From Amycolatopsis sp. CA-126428 (lineage in GTDB: Bacteria > Actinomycetota > Actinomycetes > Mycobacteriales > Pseudonocardiaceae): a DNA stretch of 64,000 nucleotides. A program made the translations under genes and the position numbers. Each line of letters begins with the position of its first letter. Positions within the stretch are counted from its first letter, which is position 1. Positions 1-27,219 of the stretch are shown in pieces. Under the pieces are notes generated by a model, which did not search any database, was not told the DNA's origin, and saw only the letters and a program-made list of their open reading frames with translations. The stretch spans positions 124,001 through 188,000 of the forward strand of contig NZ_PPHF01000129.1 in NCBI RefSeq assembly GCF_002904335.1. The letters run 5' to 3'.

Positions 1-432
1 ATCGAACGCATCGGCAGCGGCTCGACGCTGCTGGCCGCGGCCGGCCTGACCGTGGTGGCGACGATCCCGTTCGTGCTGCTGCGGGACGACACGCCGTACT
101 GGTTCCTGCAGCTGGTGATGGTCCTGCGCGGGTTGGGCATCGGGGCGTGCTCGGTGCCCGCCATCGCGGCCTCCTACCGGGCGGTTCCGCCGTCGAAGAT
201 CGGGGACGCGACGGTCCAGCTGAACATGGGCCAGCGGTTCGGAGGTTCGGCGGGCACGGCGCTCTTCACGCTGGTGCTGCAGGCCGGGCTGACCGGCGCG
301 ATCGCCCCCGCCGGCCAGGCCGCCGCCTTCGCCACCACGTTCTGGTGGGTGCTCGGGGCAGCGGTGTGCACCGCGATCCCGGCCGCGATCCTCCGCGCGG
401 CCGAGCGCCGGACCACCGCACCGGTGCCCTGA
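1..432 (+). CDS. MFS drug exporter, DHA2-like, C-terminal part (5' end outside window)
   Basis: The frame is open from base 1, so this is the last 143 residues of a longer membrane protein. It has alternating hydrophobic segments and a loop around residues 72-87 carrying the pattern QLNMGQRFGGSAGTAL. That pattern is typical of the C-terminal half of 14-helix EmrB/QacA (DHA2) proton-driven exporters, which pump small toxic molecules across the cytoplasmic membrane. The gene ends 15 bases from the stop of the convergent LLM oxidoreductase. It is a plausible self-resistance exporter for the polyketide block, but the substrate cannot be read from this fragment. An ATG at 52 exists but is internal to the family domain. 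Confidence 0.82.
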   Translation: MERIGSGSTLLAAAGLTVVATIPFVLLRDDTPYWFLQLVMVLRGLGIGACSVPAIAASYRAVPPSKIGDATVQLNMGQRFGGSAGTALFTLVLQAGLTGAIAPAGQAAAFATTFWWVLGAAVCTAIPAAILRAAERRTTAPVP

Positions 433-447
433 TCGGTCCGGCGCCGG

Positions 448-1413
448 TCAGCCCCCGAGCTCCGGCACGATCCGCTCGGCGACGTGCGCGATGGTTTCCA
501 ACGCCACCTCGGCGGACGTGGCGACCGGCGCCATCCGGAGGTGCACGTCGGTCACACCCCAGTCGCGGTACCGGCGCAGGTGCGCCAGCACGTCGTCGGG
601 GGTACCGACCAGCACCGGCGCCGCGTCGCCGACGGTGTTCTCCGGGGTGGGAGTGGCCGCAGGGTCGTAGACCACGGGGAGGTTCCACGCTCCCAGCGCG
701 CCGTAGAAGTCGTACACCTCGCGGAAGTGGTGCGCGGCGCGCGCCCGGGCGGTGGCGCGGTCGGCGGCGATCAAGCACAACCGGTTCGCCGCGACGAGCG
801 GCTCGCGGCCCGCCGGCAGCCGCTCGAGGTAGCGAGCGGTCTGGGTGCGCACCAGGTCGTCGGAGTAGCCGGTCGCCGCGTACCAGCCGTCGCCGGCGGT
901 GGCGGCGCGGACCGTGGCTGCCTCGCTGAACCCGCCGACGAGGATCGGCGGCCCGCCGGGCTGCACCGGCCCCGGCCGGAGCCCGTCACCCACGGCGTCG
1001 CGCCACTCCCGGCGCACCCCGTCGAGGAGCGAGTCGAACGCGGCCCCGCCGGGCAGGTCCGGGCCACCGAGGTCGCCGCGCAGCGCGTCCTCGCCGAGCC
1101 CGATGCCCAGCGTCAGCCGCCCCTCGCTGATCTGGTCCACCATCGCCGCTTCCAGCGCGAGGCGGCGCGGGTGGTGGGCGCGGGCCAGCAGCACCCCGGT
1201 CCCCAGCCGGAGCGGGGTGACCCCGGCCAGGTGGGCCAGCGTCAGCAACGGCGCCGGGAGGTGGAACGGCCCGGGCCGGTGGTGGTAGCTCTCGCCGATC
1301 CAGACCGATTCGATCCCGGCTTCCCGCGCCCGAGCGAGCAGCGGCACACCGGTCCGCATGCGCTCGGCGAAGGGAAGGGTGGACCCGAAGTCGAGTGCGA
1401 AACCGAACCGCAT
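448..1413 (-). CDS. LLM-class flavin/F420-dependent oxidoreductase
   Basis: A 321-residue luciferase-like TIM-barrel protein, the usual length for bacterial LLM enzymes. The N-terminus MRFGFALDFG, the segment ESVWIGESYHHRPGP and the central segment RLTLGIGLGED are characteristic strand and cofactor-pocket segments. The C-terminal half has VGTPDDVLAHLRRY, where the family's carrier or substrate contacts lie. Such enzymes use reduced FMN or F420 for monooxygenation or hydride transfer. It is the last gene of the SDR-PKS-regulator-P450 unit, 27 bases after the P450 stop. An AGGA-type ribosome site precedes the ATG. A tailoring role on the polyketide is inferred from position only. FMN versus F420 use cannot be settled by eye. 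Confidence 0.85.
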   Translation of the reverse strand: MRFGFALDFGSTLPFAERMRTGVPLLARAREAGIESVWIGESYHHRPGPFHLPAPLLTLAHLAGVTPLRLGTGVLLARAHHPRRLALEAAMVDQISEGRLTLGIGLGEDALRGDLGGPDLPGGAAFDSLLDGVRREWRDAVGDGLRPGPVQPGGPPILVGGFSEAATVRAATAGDGWYAATGYSDDLVRTQTARYLERLPAGREPLVAANRLCLIAADRATARARAAHHFREVYDFYGALGAWNLPVVYDPAATPTPENTVGDAAPVLVGTPDDVLAHLRRYRDWGVTDVHLRMAPVATSAEVALETIAHVAERIVPELGG

Positions 1414-1440
1414 CGACGTCCTTTCCGGAGGTGGTCGTGG

Positions 1441-2703
1441 TCAGAACTCGCAGGGCAGCCGCTTGACCCCGTTGACGAAGCCGGCGACGAGCCGGTCGGG
1501 TGGCCCGGCCGCGCGGATGCCCGGCAGCCGCCGCAGGAGCTCACCGAGCAGCACCGTGATCTCGTGCCGGGCCAGGTGCGCACCGAGGCAGTAGTGCGGC
1601 CCCCACCCGCCGAAGGTGACGCTCTGCCGGGTGTCGCGCGTGATGTCGAAGCGCTGCGGGTCGGCGAAAACCGCTTCGTCCCGGTTGGCCGACCAATAGA
1701 ACAGCAGGAGCTTTTCGCCCGCCTCGAACCGCTGCCCGCCGAGCTCCACCCCGGGCCGGGCCACGGTCCGGCGCATCCAGTTGATCGGCGGCACGTAGCG
1801 CAGGATCTCCTCGACCGCGCCGCCGAGGCGGCCGTCGAGATCCGCGGTCAGCGATGCCTTCTGCGCGGGGTGGTCGGTGAGCAGCTGCAGGGCGTGCGCG
1901 AGCGCGTTGCGGGTGGTCTCGTTGCCGGCCATGACGAGCAGGATGAAGAAGGAGCCGATCTCGGACGCGGTGAGCCGCTCGCCGTCGACGTTCGCGGTGG
2001 ACAGCGCCGTCACCACGTCGTCGGCCGGCTGCCGCTGCCGGAGTTCGCACAGCTCCAGCACGAGCTGCTGCAGTGTCCCGCAGGCCTGCAGCACCTCGGC
2101 CGCCCAACTCTGCGGGCCGTCGGGCGTGTACTCCGGGTCGGCGGCGCAGACGAAGAGGGTGGACAACCGGTTGACGGTCGCCCGCTCGCTCTCGGGGATG
2201 CCGATGAGGTCGCAGATGACGGTCAGCGGCAGCCGCGCGGCGACGTGCTCGACGAAGTCCGACGGGCCGCGCTCGGCGAGTTCGTCGACGATTCCCGCCG
2301 CGGTCGCCCGCACGCCGGAGACGAGCCGCTGAACGGCACGGTGGGTGAACGCGCGGTTGACGACGCGGCGCATCTTGGCGTGCCGCGGCCCGTCGAAGTT
2401 GATCAGGGAGTCGAAGTAGTGGGCGTAGCCGGGGACGGGGTTCTCGAGGGCGGTGGCGATCGGCGCGGAGGTGAAGTCGGCCGGGCGCCTGCTCACCTCG
2501 ACGACGTCGGCGTGCCGCACCACGGCGTGGTAGCCGGGTCCCATCGGCACCACGTGCTGCACGGGCTCGGGGAAGAAGGCCAGGCCCGGCAACGCCCGCA
2601 ACCGGGCGAACGCGGCGTCCCGCTCGGTCACGGGCGTCTGCCAGAAGCTCATGTCGGACAGGAGGATGTCGTCGATCGCGGTGCTTTCCCGGGGCAGCGC
2701 CAC
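1441..2703 (-). CDS. Cytochrome P450
   Basis: A 420-residue soluble bacterial P450. The heme loop FGGWGPHYCLG ends with the thiolate ligand near Cys372. The I-helix has the oxygen-activating AGNETT, and the K-helix ExxR is seen in EEILRYVP. The sequence runs intact from the N-terminal proline-rich region to the C-terminal beta sheet. The start is a GTG preceded by GAAAGGCGG. The gene lies 37 bases after the regulator stop and 27 bases before the LLM oxidoreductase, on the same strand as the PKS. The likely role is hydroxylation or epoxidation of the PKS product, which is inferred from context. No ferredoxin or reductase gene is present, so redox partners must come from elsewhere. Confidence 0.93.
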   Translation of the reverse strand: MALPRESTAIDDILLSDMSFWQTPVTERDAAFARLRALPGLAFFPEPVQHVVPMGPGYHAVVRHADVVEVSRRPADFTSAPIATALENPVPGYAHYFDSLINFDGPRHAKMRRVVNRAFTHRAVQRLVSGVRATAAGIVDELAERGPSDFVEHVAARLPLTVICDLIGIPESERATVNRLSTLFVCAADPEYTPDGPQSWAAEVLQACGTLQQLVLELCELRQRQPADDVVTALSTANVDGERLTASEIGSFFILLVMAGNETTRNALAHALQLLTDHPAQKASLTADLDGRLGGAVEEILRYVPPINWMRRTVARPGVELGGQRFEAGEKLLLFYWSANRDEAVFADPQRFDITRDTRQSVTFGGWGPHYCLGAHLARHEITVLLGELLRRLPGIRAAGPPDRLVAGFVNGVKRLPCEF

Positions 2704-2740
2704 GGCTTGCCGCCTTTCGTCGGTGGGGATGGCTACGCCC

Positions 2741-3645
2741 TCAGCCGGGCACGTGCAGCACCAGCCGGGCGTCGCCCAGGTCGTCTTGCCACGCGTCGAG
2801 GACGCGCGTGGTCATCTGCTCGCCGCTGCGGGCGTGCCGGATCGTGACGATCCGATCGCCCGGGGCGTACACGGCGTGCTTGTCCCACCACGCCCGGAAC
2901 GAGTCGCTCGCCGCGGCGAGGGCGCCGACCAGCGCGTCCAGCCGGGGGTGGCCGTACCAGCCCGCCGCCGCCCAGCGCAGCCGCGCGACCTGGGCGCGGG
3001 CCTCGGCTTCCCAGTCGACGATCCGTTCACGGGCCGCGTCGGCGGTGAACATCCACCAGAGCAGGTTCCGCTCGGCGTCGGGCATCCGGCCGAAGTCGCC
3101 GTACTGGTCGACGGCCGCGTCGTTCCACCCCAGTACGTCACCGAAGCGCGAAGTGGCGAGGGCGGGCAGTGGGTTCAGCGCCTTGGTCAGCTCCCACAGC
3201 CGGGCGCTGTCCTGTTCGGTGGCAGGCCGGTGCATCGGGTCCCGTTGCGCCAGCCGGCTCAGGTACACGCGCTCCCCGTCCGAGAGCCGGAGCACGTCCG
3301 CGATGCCGTCGAGGTTCTTCGCCGACGGTGAGACCGAACGCGCCTGCTCGAGGTAGGTGTACCAAGTCGGGCTCATCCCGGCGAGCACCGCGATCTCCTC
3401 GCGGCGCAGCCCGGGGGTCCGCCGCCGGGCGCCGCGGTGCAGCCCCAGCTCGGCCGGGTCGGTGCTCTCGCGGCGCTTGCGCAGGAAGTCGGCGAGTTCC
3501 CGCCGCCGGATCTTGTCGCTCTCCGGCGCGCACCCCACCGGCCGGTGGTTCTGGCTCGGGATCGGGAACGGCTGGACGCCGCCGGCGTCGTCCGGCGCCG
3601 GTGCCTCCTCCGCGTGCAGCCGGACATGGCTCGACACGGGACTGG

Positions 3646-3649
<4 letters not shown>
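2741..3649 (-). CDS. XRE-family regulator with MmyB-like ligand-binding domain
   Basis: 302 residues. After about 45 loosely conserved residues comes a helix-turn-helix with the family signature RRRTPGLRREEIAVLAGMS, followed by TWYTYLEQAR. The C-terminal part (about residues 135-290, with LLWWMFTADAARERIVDWE) matches MmyB-type ligand-binding regions, which bind acyl or fatty ligands. I chose the GTG at 3649 because it overlaps the PKS stop as GTGA, giving translational coupling. Internal starts nearer the HTH are also possible, and a longer reading into the PKS gene is not credible. It is likely a pathway-specific sensor of the polyketide or of an acyl intermediate (inference). Confidence 0.87.
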
Positions 3650-21930
<18,281 letters not shown>

Positions 21931-21976
21931 GGTTTCGCTCCCTCCCTCCCCAGGGTGCCGGTCGCCACGCCGGCGC

Positions 21977-22765
21977 TCACCACATGAACTGACCGCCATC
22001 GACGATGAGCTTCTGACCGGTGATGTAGCGCCCGCCTTCGCCGATGAGGAACGCGAGCGCGGCGGCCATCTCCGCGGGCGTGCCGATGCGGTCGAGGGGA
22101 ATGCCGGTGACCATGCTGGTCCGGTGTTCGGGCGCGGCCGCCGCCACCCGCGTCCGCATGTCCTCGGTGTCGATCATCCCGGGGATCAGGCAGTTGACCC
22201 GGATCGTGGGCGCGAGCTCCAGCGCGAGACATTTGGTCAGGTGCAGCAGACCGGCCTTGCTGGCGCAGTAGTTCACGCCGTGGAACCGCGGCCGGATGCC
22301 GGTGGTGGCGCCGATGTTGACCACCGACCCGCCGCCGGCCTCGAGCATCGCCGGCGCCAGCGCGCGAGTCAGGTAGAACGGCCCGGACAGGTTGGATCGG
22401 ATCACCACGTCCCACTCCTCGTCGGTCATCGCGAGGAAGGGCTGGTCGATGTTGCGGCCGGCGTTGTTGACCAGCACCGACGGGGTGCCGTGCTCGGCCA
22501 GGACGGTGTCGGCGGCCCGGCGCACCTGATCCGGATTCGATACGTCGGCCCTGATCGCGACGTGGTGTTCGCCGAGTTGCCGCGTGGCGGCTTCGGCCGA
22601 CTTCTCATCGTGGCGGTAAAGAGAGACGACGCGATATCCCGACTTCACCAACATCGCACTCAACTCGAAGCCGATTCCCTTGGTGCCACCAGTGACGACA
22701 GCCAGGTTCACGAATGGAGCAACGGACGAGTTTTCCGAGGCGCGAACATGCATCGGATGCGACAC
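21977..22765 (-). CDS. SDR-family oxidoreductase (3-oxoacyl-reductase-like)
   Basis: 262 residues with a classical short-chain dehydrogenase fold. The cofactor site TGGTKGIG is at about residues 25-32, NNAG near 100, and the YxxxK pair is Tyr166/Lys170. The C-terminal segment has GRYITGQKLIVDGG. It would use NAD(P)H to reduce a ketone or oxidise an alcohol. The residue 13 before the tyrosine, normally the catalytic Ser, is Ala153, with Thr154 and Thr155 next to it, so activity needs checking. It is the first gene of the polyketide unit and stops 46 bases before the PKS start. The GTG at 22765 follows AGGGGGGG; an ATG at 22753 is an alternative start. Confidence 0.88.
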   Translation of the reverse strand: MSHPMHVRASENSSVAPFVNLAVVTGGTKGIGFELSAMLVKSGYRVVSLYRHDEKSAEAATRQLGEHHVAIRADVSNPDQVRRAADTVLAEHGTPSVLVNNAGRNIDQPFLAMTDEEWDVVIRSNLSGPFYLTRALAPAMLEAGGGSVVNIGATTGIRPRFHGVNYCASKAGLLHLTKCLALELAPTIRVNCLIPGMIDTEDMRTRVAAAAPEHRTSMVTGIPLDRIGTPAEMAAALAFLIGEGGRYITGQKLIVDGGQFMW

Positions 22766-22809
22766 TACCCCCCCTGCCGGTCACACCAGTCCGGACACTT
22801 ACTTCACTC

Positions 22810-22838
22810 ATATTCGCTCGTGCGTTCGGTGCTGTCAA
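22810..22838 (-). promoter_or_regulatory. Sigma-70-type promoter candidate for the SDR-PKS unit
   Basis: Read on the minus strand, a perfect TTGACA (22838-22833) is followed by a 17-base spacer and GAATAT (22815-22810), which fits a relaxed TANNNT-like -10. Transcription would start near 22803, about 38 bases before the SDR start. It lies in the 279-bp gap between the divergent SDR and methyltransferase genes. Confidence 0.5.
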
Positions 22839-22938
22839 GGCGTAGACTCACCCAAGCGGGCCATCCGACATGGGCGAACCCGCCAGGGGCGGGACTGGGA
22901 ATACTGCCGACCAGACCTGAAACAGGGCGCAGCGAAGG

Positions 22939-22944
22939 CATAAT
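22939..22944 (+). promoter_or_regulatory. Possible -10 box for the methyltransferase
   Basis: CATAAT, five of six matches to TATAAT, lies about 100 bases before the methyltransferase ATG in the divergent spacer. No convincing -35 is seen; CTGAAA at 22917-22922 would sit 16 bases upstream. Confidence 0.3.
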
Positions 22945-23044
22945 TCGCTACCATTCAACCGCTTCTTCTTCCCACGTTCTCCGAATTTTGCGACACCTCA
23001 CGGCGAGTACCGCCGGAAACCGACACAACGAACTCGAGGAGCTC

Positions 23045-23761
23045 ATGAGCGAGCCGCAACCAACCGCCGAGGACGTCGATTTCGAGGAAATGTACCAAGG
23101 AAAGTCGCCGCTCGGCACACGGATACCGTGGGACACCAAAGAACCCCAGCCGGGTGTCATCGCACTCGAAGAGAGCGGGCAGTTCGCCGGCGAGGTGGCA
23201 GACCTGGGGTGCGGCCCCGGCGACAACGCGATCTTCCTCGCGTCCCGCGGGCACCGCGTCACCGGACTCGACGGCGCGCCGTCGGCGATCGAGCAGGCCC
23301 GCACCCGGGCGTCGGCGAAGGGCGTCGAGGTCGACTTCGCGGTCGCGGACGCCACAAAGCTCGACGGGTACGAAGATCGCTTCGACACAGTTCTCGACAG
23401 CGCGCTCTACCACTGCTTCACCGAGGAAGTCCGCCACACCTACGTCGAAGCACTCACTCGGGCGACCAGGCCCGGAGCACGGCTGCACATGTTCTGCTTC
23501 ACGGACGCAATACCGGCCGGCGTCCCCGTCCCTTTCTTGATCAGCGAACGCAACCTCCGCGAGACCGTCGGGCGGAGCTGGGAGATCACCCGGCTCGAGC
23601 AGACGCGTTATCGGACGGCGTTCACAGTGGACATGCTGCACGAGGCGTCGCGAGCGGTGCTGGACACCGACGTCGACCCGGCCACGATCGCCGCCCTGGA
23701 CGTCGACGAGCGCGGCAACCTCGTCCTCCCGGTCTGGCAGCTCACCGCTCGCCGCCCCTGA
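23045..23761 (+). CDS. Class I SAM-dependent methyltransferase
   Basis: 238 residues. Motif I VADLGCGPGD is at about 51-60, the acidic residue after the second strand is seen in VTGLDGAPSAIEQAR, and the post-motif region is VLDSALYHCF. The fold is a compact Rossmann methyltransferase of the thiopurine/TehB-like or Methyltransf_25 type. The start follows GAGGAGCTC. It is transcribed divergently from the SDR-PKS unit and is followed by a broken adenylation gene and an exporter. It may O- or C-methylate a pathway metabolite, but the acceptor cannot be predicted. The sequence is complete with no lesions. Confidence 0.87.
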   Translation: MSEPQPTAEDVDFEEMYQGKSPLGTRIPWDTKEPQPGVIALEESGQFAGEVADLGCGPGDNAIFLASRGHRVTGLDGAPSAIEQARTRASAKGVEVDFAVADATKLDGYEDRFDTVLDSALYHCFTEEVRHTYVEALTRATRPGARLHMFCFTDAIPAGVPVPFLISERNLRETVGRSWEITRLEQTRYRTAFTVDMLHEASRAVLDTDVDPATIAALDVDERGNLVLPVWQLTARRP

Positions 23762-23845
23762 GCAACCGGGGCTTCGGAAAGATGTCGGAAGACCGCCGGC
23801 ACAGGTCGACCGTTTGGTGACACCACCCCTCGCCGCAAGGAGGAC

Positions 23846-25447
23846 ATGGCCGGCTGAATCGTGTACAAGTCTTCCAGGGTCGGATGTTCGCGTGACCAGC
23901 GGGGAACCCGGTTACACGTGGCAAGAAGCGCGCGAAACCATGCTGCTGCGCGTCGAACGCGCTGTCCGCCGTCATCCCCGGAACCGGCGCTGAGCAGTGG
24001 CTCGCACACCTTGACGTATGCCGGGCTGTGGCGGGAATCCGCGGCACTGGCCGCCCGCTTGTCGGCCGCCGGGGTGCGGGCCGGCCAGCCGGTCGGCCTG
24101 TATGGCTCGCGCAGCGGCGAAAGCGTCTTGACCATGATTGCGCTGCTTCGCATCGGCGCCGTCTGCGTTCCCTTGGACTGCTCGTACCCGGCCGGCCGGC
24201 CGGGGATGATGGCCGACGACGGCGCGGTCGGGCTGGTGGTGACTGATGGCACCTCCGCAATTCCCGGACAGCTTGCGCATCTCCCGGCGTTGAGCGCCCT
24301 CGATGTAGGCGGGTCACCGGCAGCGGTATTCGTAACGGCTCCCGGCAGGCCGGCGCGCCCGGACCTCGCGTACCTGGTCTACACCTCGGGCTCGACCGGC
24401 CGCCCGAAGGCCGTCGCCCTGCCGTACTGGTCTCTGGAGAACCTGGTGTCCTGGCAGATCACCGACAGCCGCACCGGCCTCGGAACGCGGACCGCGCATT
24501 TCGCGCCGCTCTCGGTCGATGTCTCGTACCAGGAACTGCTGTCGACCTCAGGCACGGGTGGGCACCTCGTCGTCGTCCCGGAGGCGGTGAAGTCCGATCC
24601 CGAACGGATGTGGCGGCTCATCGTCGAGTCGTCGATCGAGCGTCTGTTCATTCCGTTCGTCGCCTTGCAGATCCTGGCCCTGTTCTCGCCCCCGCCCGCG
24701 CAACTGGCCGGGGCGCGGCTGCGCGAGGTGATCGTCTGCGGGGAACCGCTGCAGTGCTCCCCGGACATCCGCGAGATGTTCGCCCGCCTGCCGGGCTGCG
24801 CGCTGGTCAACCAGTACGGCACCACGGAGACGCATGTCGTCACTGCGCACCACGTCGGTCCGTCGCCGGAAAAGTGGCCGGACCTGCCGCCCATCGGGCG
24901 GCCGATCGACTCGGTGCACGTGGACCTCCTCCACACCGGCACCACGGAAAGCGATCCCGCCTCGGACACTGGCGAGCTGCTGATCGGTGGGATGGCCGCG
25001 GGCGCCACGTAGTTCCGGCGCCCCGGATTGACCGCGGAAAGGTTCGTGCCGGACCCGGTGGTGCCCGGTGGCCGCAGCTATCGGACGGGTGACCTCGTGA
25101 CACGTGACCCGGACGGGACGCTCCATTGTCTGGGCCGCAACGACGACCAGGTGAACATCCGGGGATACCGGGTGGAGCTCGGTGAAGTGGAAGTGGCACT
25201 CAGCCGGCTGCCGGGCGTACGTCAGGCGACCGTGGTGGCCGCGGCCCGCCAGTCGATGTCCCGGTTCCTGATCGCCTTCGTGGTCGGCACGGTCGACACC
25301 GACCAGCTCGCCGGCCTCCTGCGGCGGCAGCTGCCCGATTACCTGGTGCCGTCGATGATCAGGCGCGTCGACGCGTTCCCCACCACGGGTTACGGCAAAG
25401 TCGACCGTCAGCGGTTGCTGGATGCTGCGGGACTGTCGTCGCGGTGA
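23846..25447 (+). pseudogene. Broken stand-alone NRPS adenylation domain
   Basis: A strong AAGGAGGAC precedes an ATG at 23846, but TGA follows at codon 4. An adenylation domain is then readable: LTYAGLW, VYTSGSTGRPKAV, YGTTETH, GRPIDSVH, YRTGDLV, NDDQVNIRGYRVELGE and the C-terminal lysine segment TTGYGKVDR. Around 23970 the N-terminal part (RVERAVRRHP) is in a different frame from the rest. An in-frame TAG at 25010-25012 falls where relatives have Tyr in the GY(L/F)RRPGLTAERF segment. There is no carrier domain. Three lesions make a functional product unlikely. The 3' end overlaps the next gene as GTGA. It was probably an amino or aryl acid activating enzyme, perhaps linked to the PKS chain. 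Confidence 0.82.
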
Positions 25448-26730
25448 CCGTCCACGGTGGACACAACGCCGCTCCCCCGGTGCCGCTGCACCGCAACGGC
25501 AACTTCGTCCTTCTCTGGGTCGGACAGGCCGTCTCGCATCTGGGCGTGATGATCTCCCAGACCGCGTTGCCGCTGCTGGTCTTGGCCGTCACCGGCTCCG
25601 CGGCGCAGGCAGGCCTGATCGCCACGGTCCGCTTCGTCGTGGTCTTTTCTCTGCAGCTGTTCGCGGGGGTCCTGGTGAACCGCTGGAGCAACCGTGCCGT
25701 AATGCTGATCTGCGACGCCGGCCGGGCGGTCGCCCTCGGCACCGTCGCCCTCGCAATCGTCGCGGGCCATCTCACGTACGCGCATCTTGTGGCGGTCGCC
25801 GTCTGCGAGGCGGTGCTGGGCGTCTTCTTCGGCCCGGCGGAGACGCCTTCGGTCCGGCAGGTCGTGCCGGCCGCCCAGCTGAAGGAGGCCGTCGCCCGCA
25901 ACCAGCTGCGCGGCCAGGTCGCCACGCTGATCGGCTTCCCGCTGGGTGGTTTCCTGTTCGCCTGGCACCACGTGGCCCCCTTCGCGGTCGACGCTGCCTC
26001 GTACGTGATTTCCTTCGCTGCCATCGCGTTGATCACGGTGGGGCTCGACCCGCTGACCCGCGATCTGCGGCCGCGTCAACAGGGTCTGATCCGGGAGGTC
26101 CGGCGAGGACTGGCCTGGGTGTGGCACGAGTCCTTCTTGCGTTCCTTCACGCTCTGGCTGGCCGCGGCGGGCGTATTGTTCAGCTCGGTGAACCTGGCGG
26201 CCACGGTGCTGGCGCTGTGGCGTGGGGCATCCGCCACCGAGCTGGGCTTCATGTACGCCATCATCGGCGCCGGAGGGCTGGCCGGGGCCCTGCTCATTCC
26301 ACGGATCCAGCGCATCCTGTCGTCGCGGGCGATCGTGCGGGCCTTCGCCGTGACAGCCACCGTCGCTTTCGGGGCGATGCTGGTTTCGCCGTCGGCCTAC
26401 CTGATCGGCGTCGCCAACGCGGCGGCGTTACTGCTGGCACCGTCGTTGAACGCGATCCTGTCCGGGCACGTCCTCACCCACGCCCCGGACGACATGCAGG
26501 GCCGGGTCACGAGCGCGACCCTCCAGATCGCCAACGCCGGAGCGTTCCTCGGCCCCGTCCTCACCGGTGTGCTGCTGGACTCGCTCGGTGCCCTGACCAC
26601 GGTCGGCTGTTTCGCCATCGTCATGGCGATCCTGTCCGCGGTAGCGTTCCTTCCCGGTTTCGCCCGGGAGCCGGGCACCGGGTCGCCAGCTGCAGGTCCA
26701 CAGCGTGGTAGAACCTGCCATTCCAGGTGA
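25444..26730 (+). CDS. MFS transporter (exporter)
   Basis: 428 residues with twelve predicted membrane helices, of the MFS_3/enterobactin-exporter-like group. It opens with NFVLLWVGQAVSHLG and has the helix-loop pair VRQVVPAAQLKEAVARNQ typical of this group. It starts with a GTG that overlaps the broken adenylation gene's stop (GTGA), so translation was coupled. Residue 329 is encoded by TTA (26428-26430), the rare leucine codon read by bldA tRNA in many actinomycetes, which could tie export to development. The last 18 or so residues run into an oppositely oriented oxidoreductase relic, so the native C-terminus may have been replaced. Likely exports a product of the polyketide block. Confidence 0.88.
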   Translation: MTVHGGHNAAPPVPLHRNGNFVLLWVGQAVSHLGVMISQTALPLLVLAVTGSAAQAGLIATVRFVVVFSLQLFAGVLVNRWSNRAVMLICDAGRAVALGTVALAIVAGHLTYAHLVAVAVCEAVLGVFFGPAETPSVRQVVPAAQLKEAVARNQLRGQVATLIGFPLGGFLFAWHHVAPFAVDAASYVISFAAIALITVGLDPLTRDLRPRQQGLIREVRRGLAWVWHESFLRSFTLWLAAAGVLFSSVNLAATVLALWRGASATELGFMYAIIGAGGLAGALLIPRIQRILSSRAIVRAFAVTATVAFGAMLVSPSAYLIGVANAAALLLAPSLNAILSGHVLTHAPDDMQGRVTSATLQIANAGAFLGPVLTGVLLDSLGALTTVGCFAIVMAILSAVAFLPGFAREPGTGSPAAGPQRGRTCHSR

Positions 26731-27075
26731 CCGGCTCGCCGTCCAGGAGGCGCAGCAGCAACCCGACGTAGTCCTGAAGCCGGGCGTAGCGGTCCTCGTG
26801 CCGAAGGGTGTCGCCGACCGAACGCAGCTCGTTGAGTGCCGCACCGGTGATCAGGTTCAGCGCCACCCGCCTGCCGTGCAGTTGGGCGATCGACATGATC
26901 GACCGAGCCGCCGCATTGGAAGCCAGCCCCGCAAGCAGTTCTCGGCTCGAGCCCCGGCCGGGTGAAGATCACCTGCGTCGAATCGGTCGGCATGAGACCG
27001 GGCCGGATCCCGGTCACCTTCCCGTCCGGCGCCGCCGCCTCCGCGACGGCGGCCTGCTGCGCCAGCGGCACGACT
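26680..27075 (-). pseudogene. Relic of an LLM-class flavin-dependent oxidoreductase
   Basis: On the minus strand, 26930 down to about 26690 encodes a clear luciferase-like stretch: RRVALNLITGAALNELRS, then RYARLQDYVGLLLRLL and EPVTWNGRFYH. The upstream part, with GIRPGLMPTDS, lies in another frame, so there is a frameshift near 26940. Both ends of the domain are missing. The fragment resembles alkanesulfonate-monooxygenase-type LLM enzymes. It is too short and broken to work. It overlaps the 3' end of the MFS gene on the other strand. Confidence 0.65.
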
Positions 27076-27219
27076 CCGGGCGAGGGCGCACCGAGTTCCC
27101 GGCAGTTCGGTGCCGCAGCCGACCCTGTGCGATTCCGGGCCGTCCGGAACTTCCGGCGGCCACCCCAGCCACGAAAGTAGGCTCCTCCTGTGGGGAATGG
27201 AGAAGGAGCGGCTCGGCGG

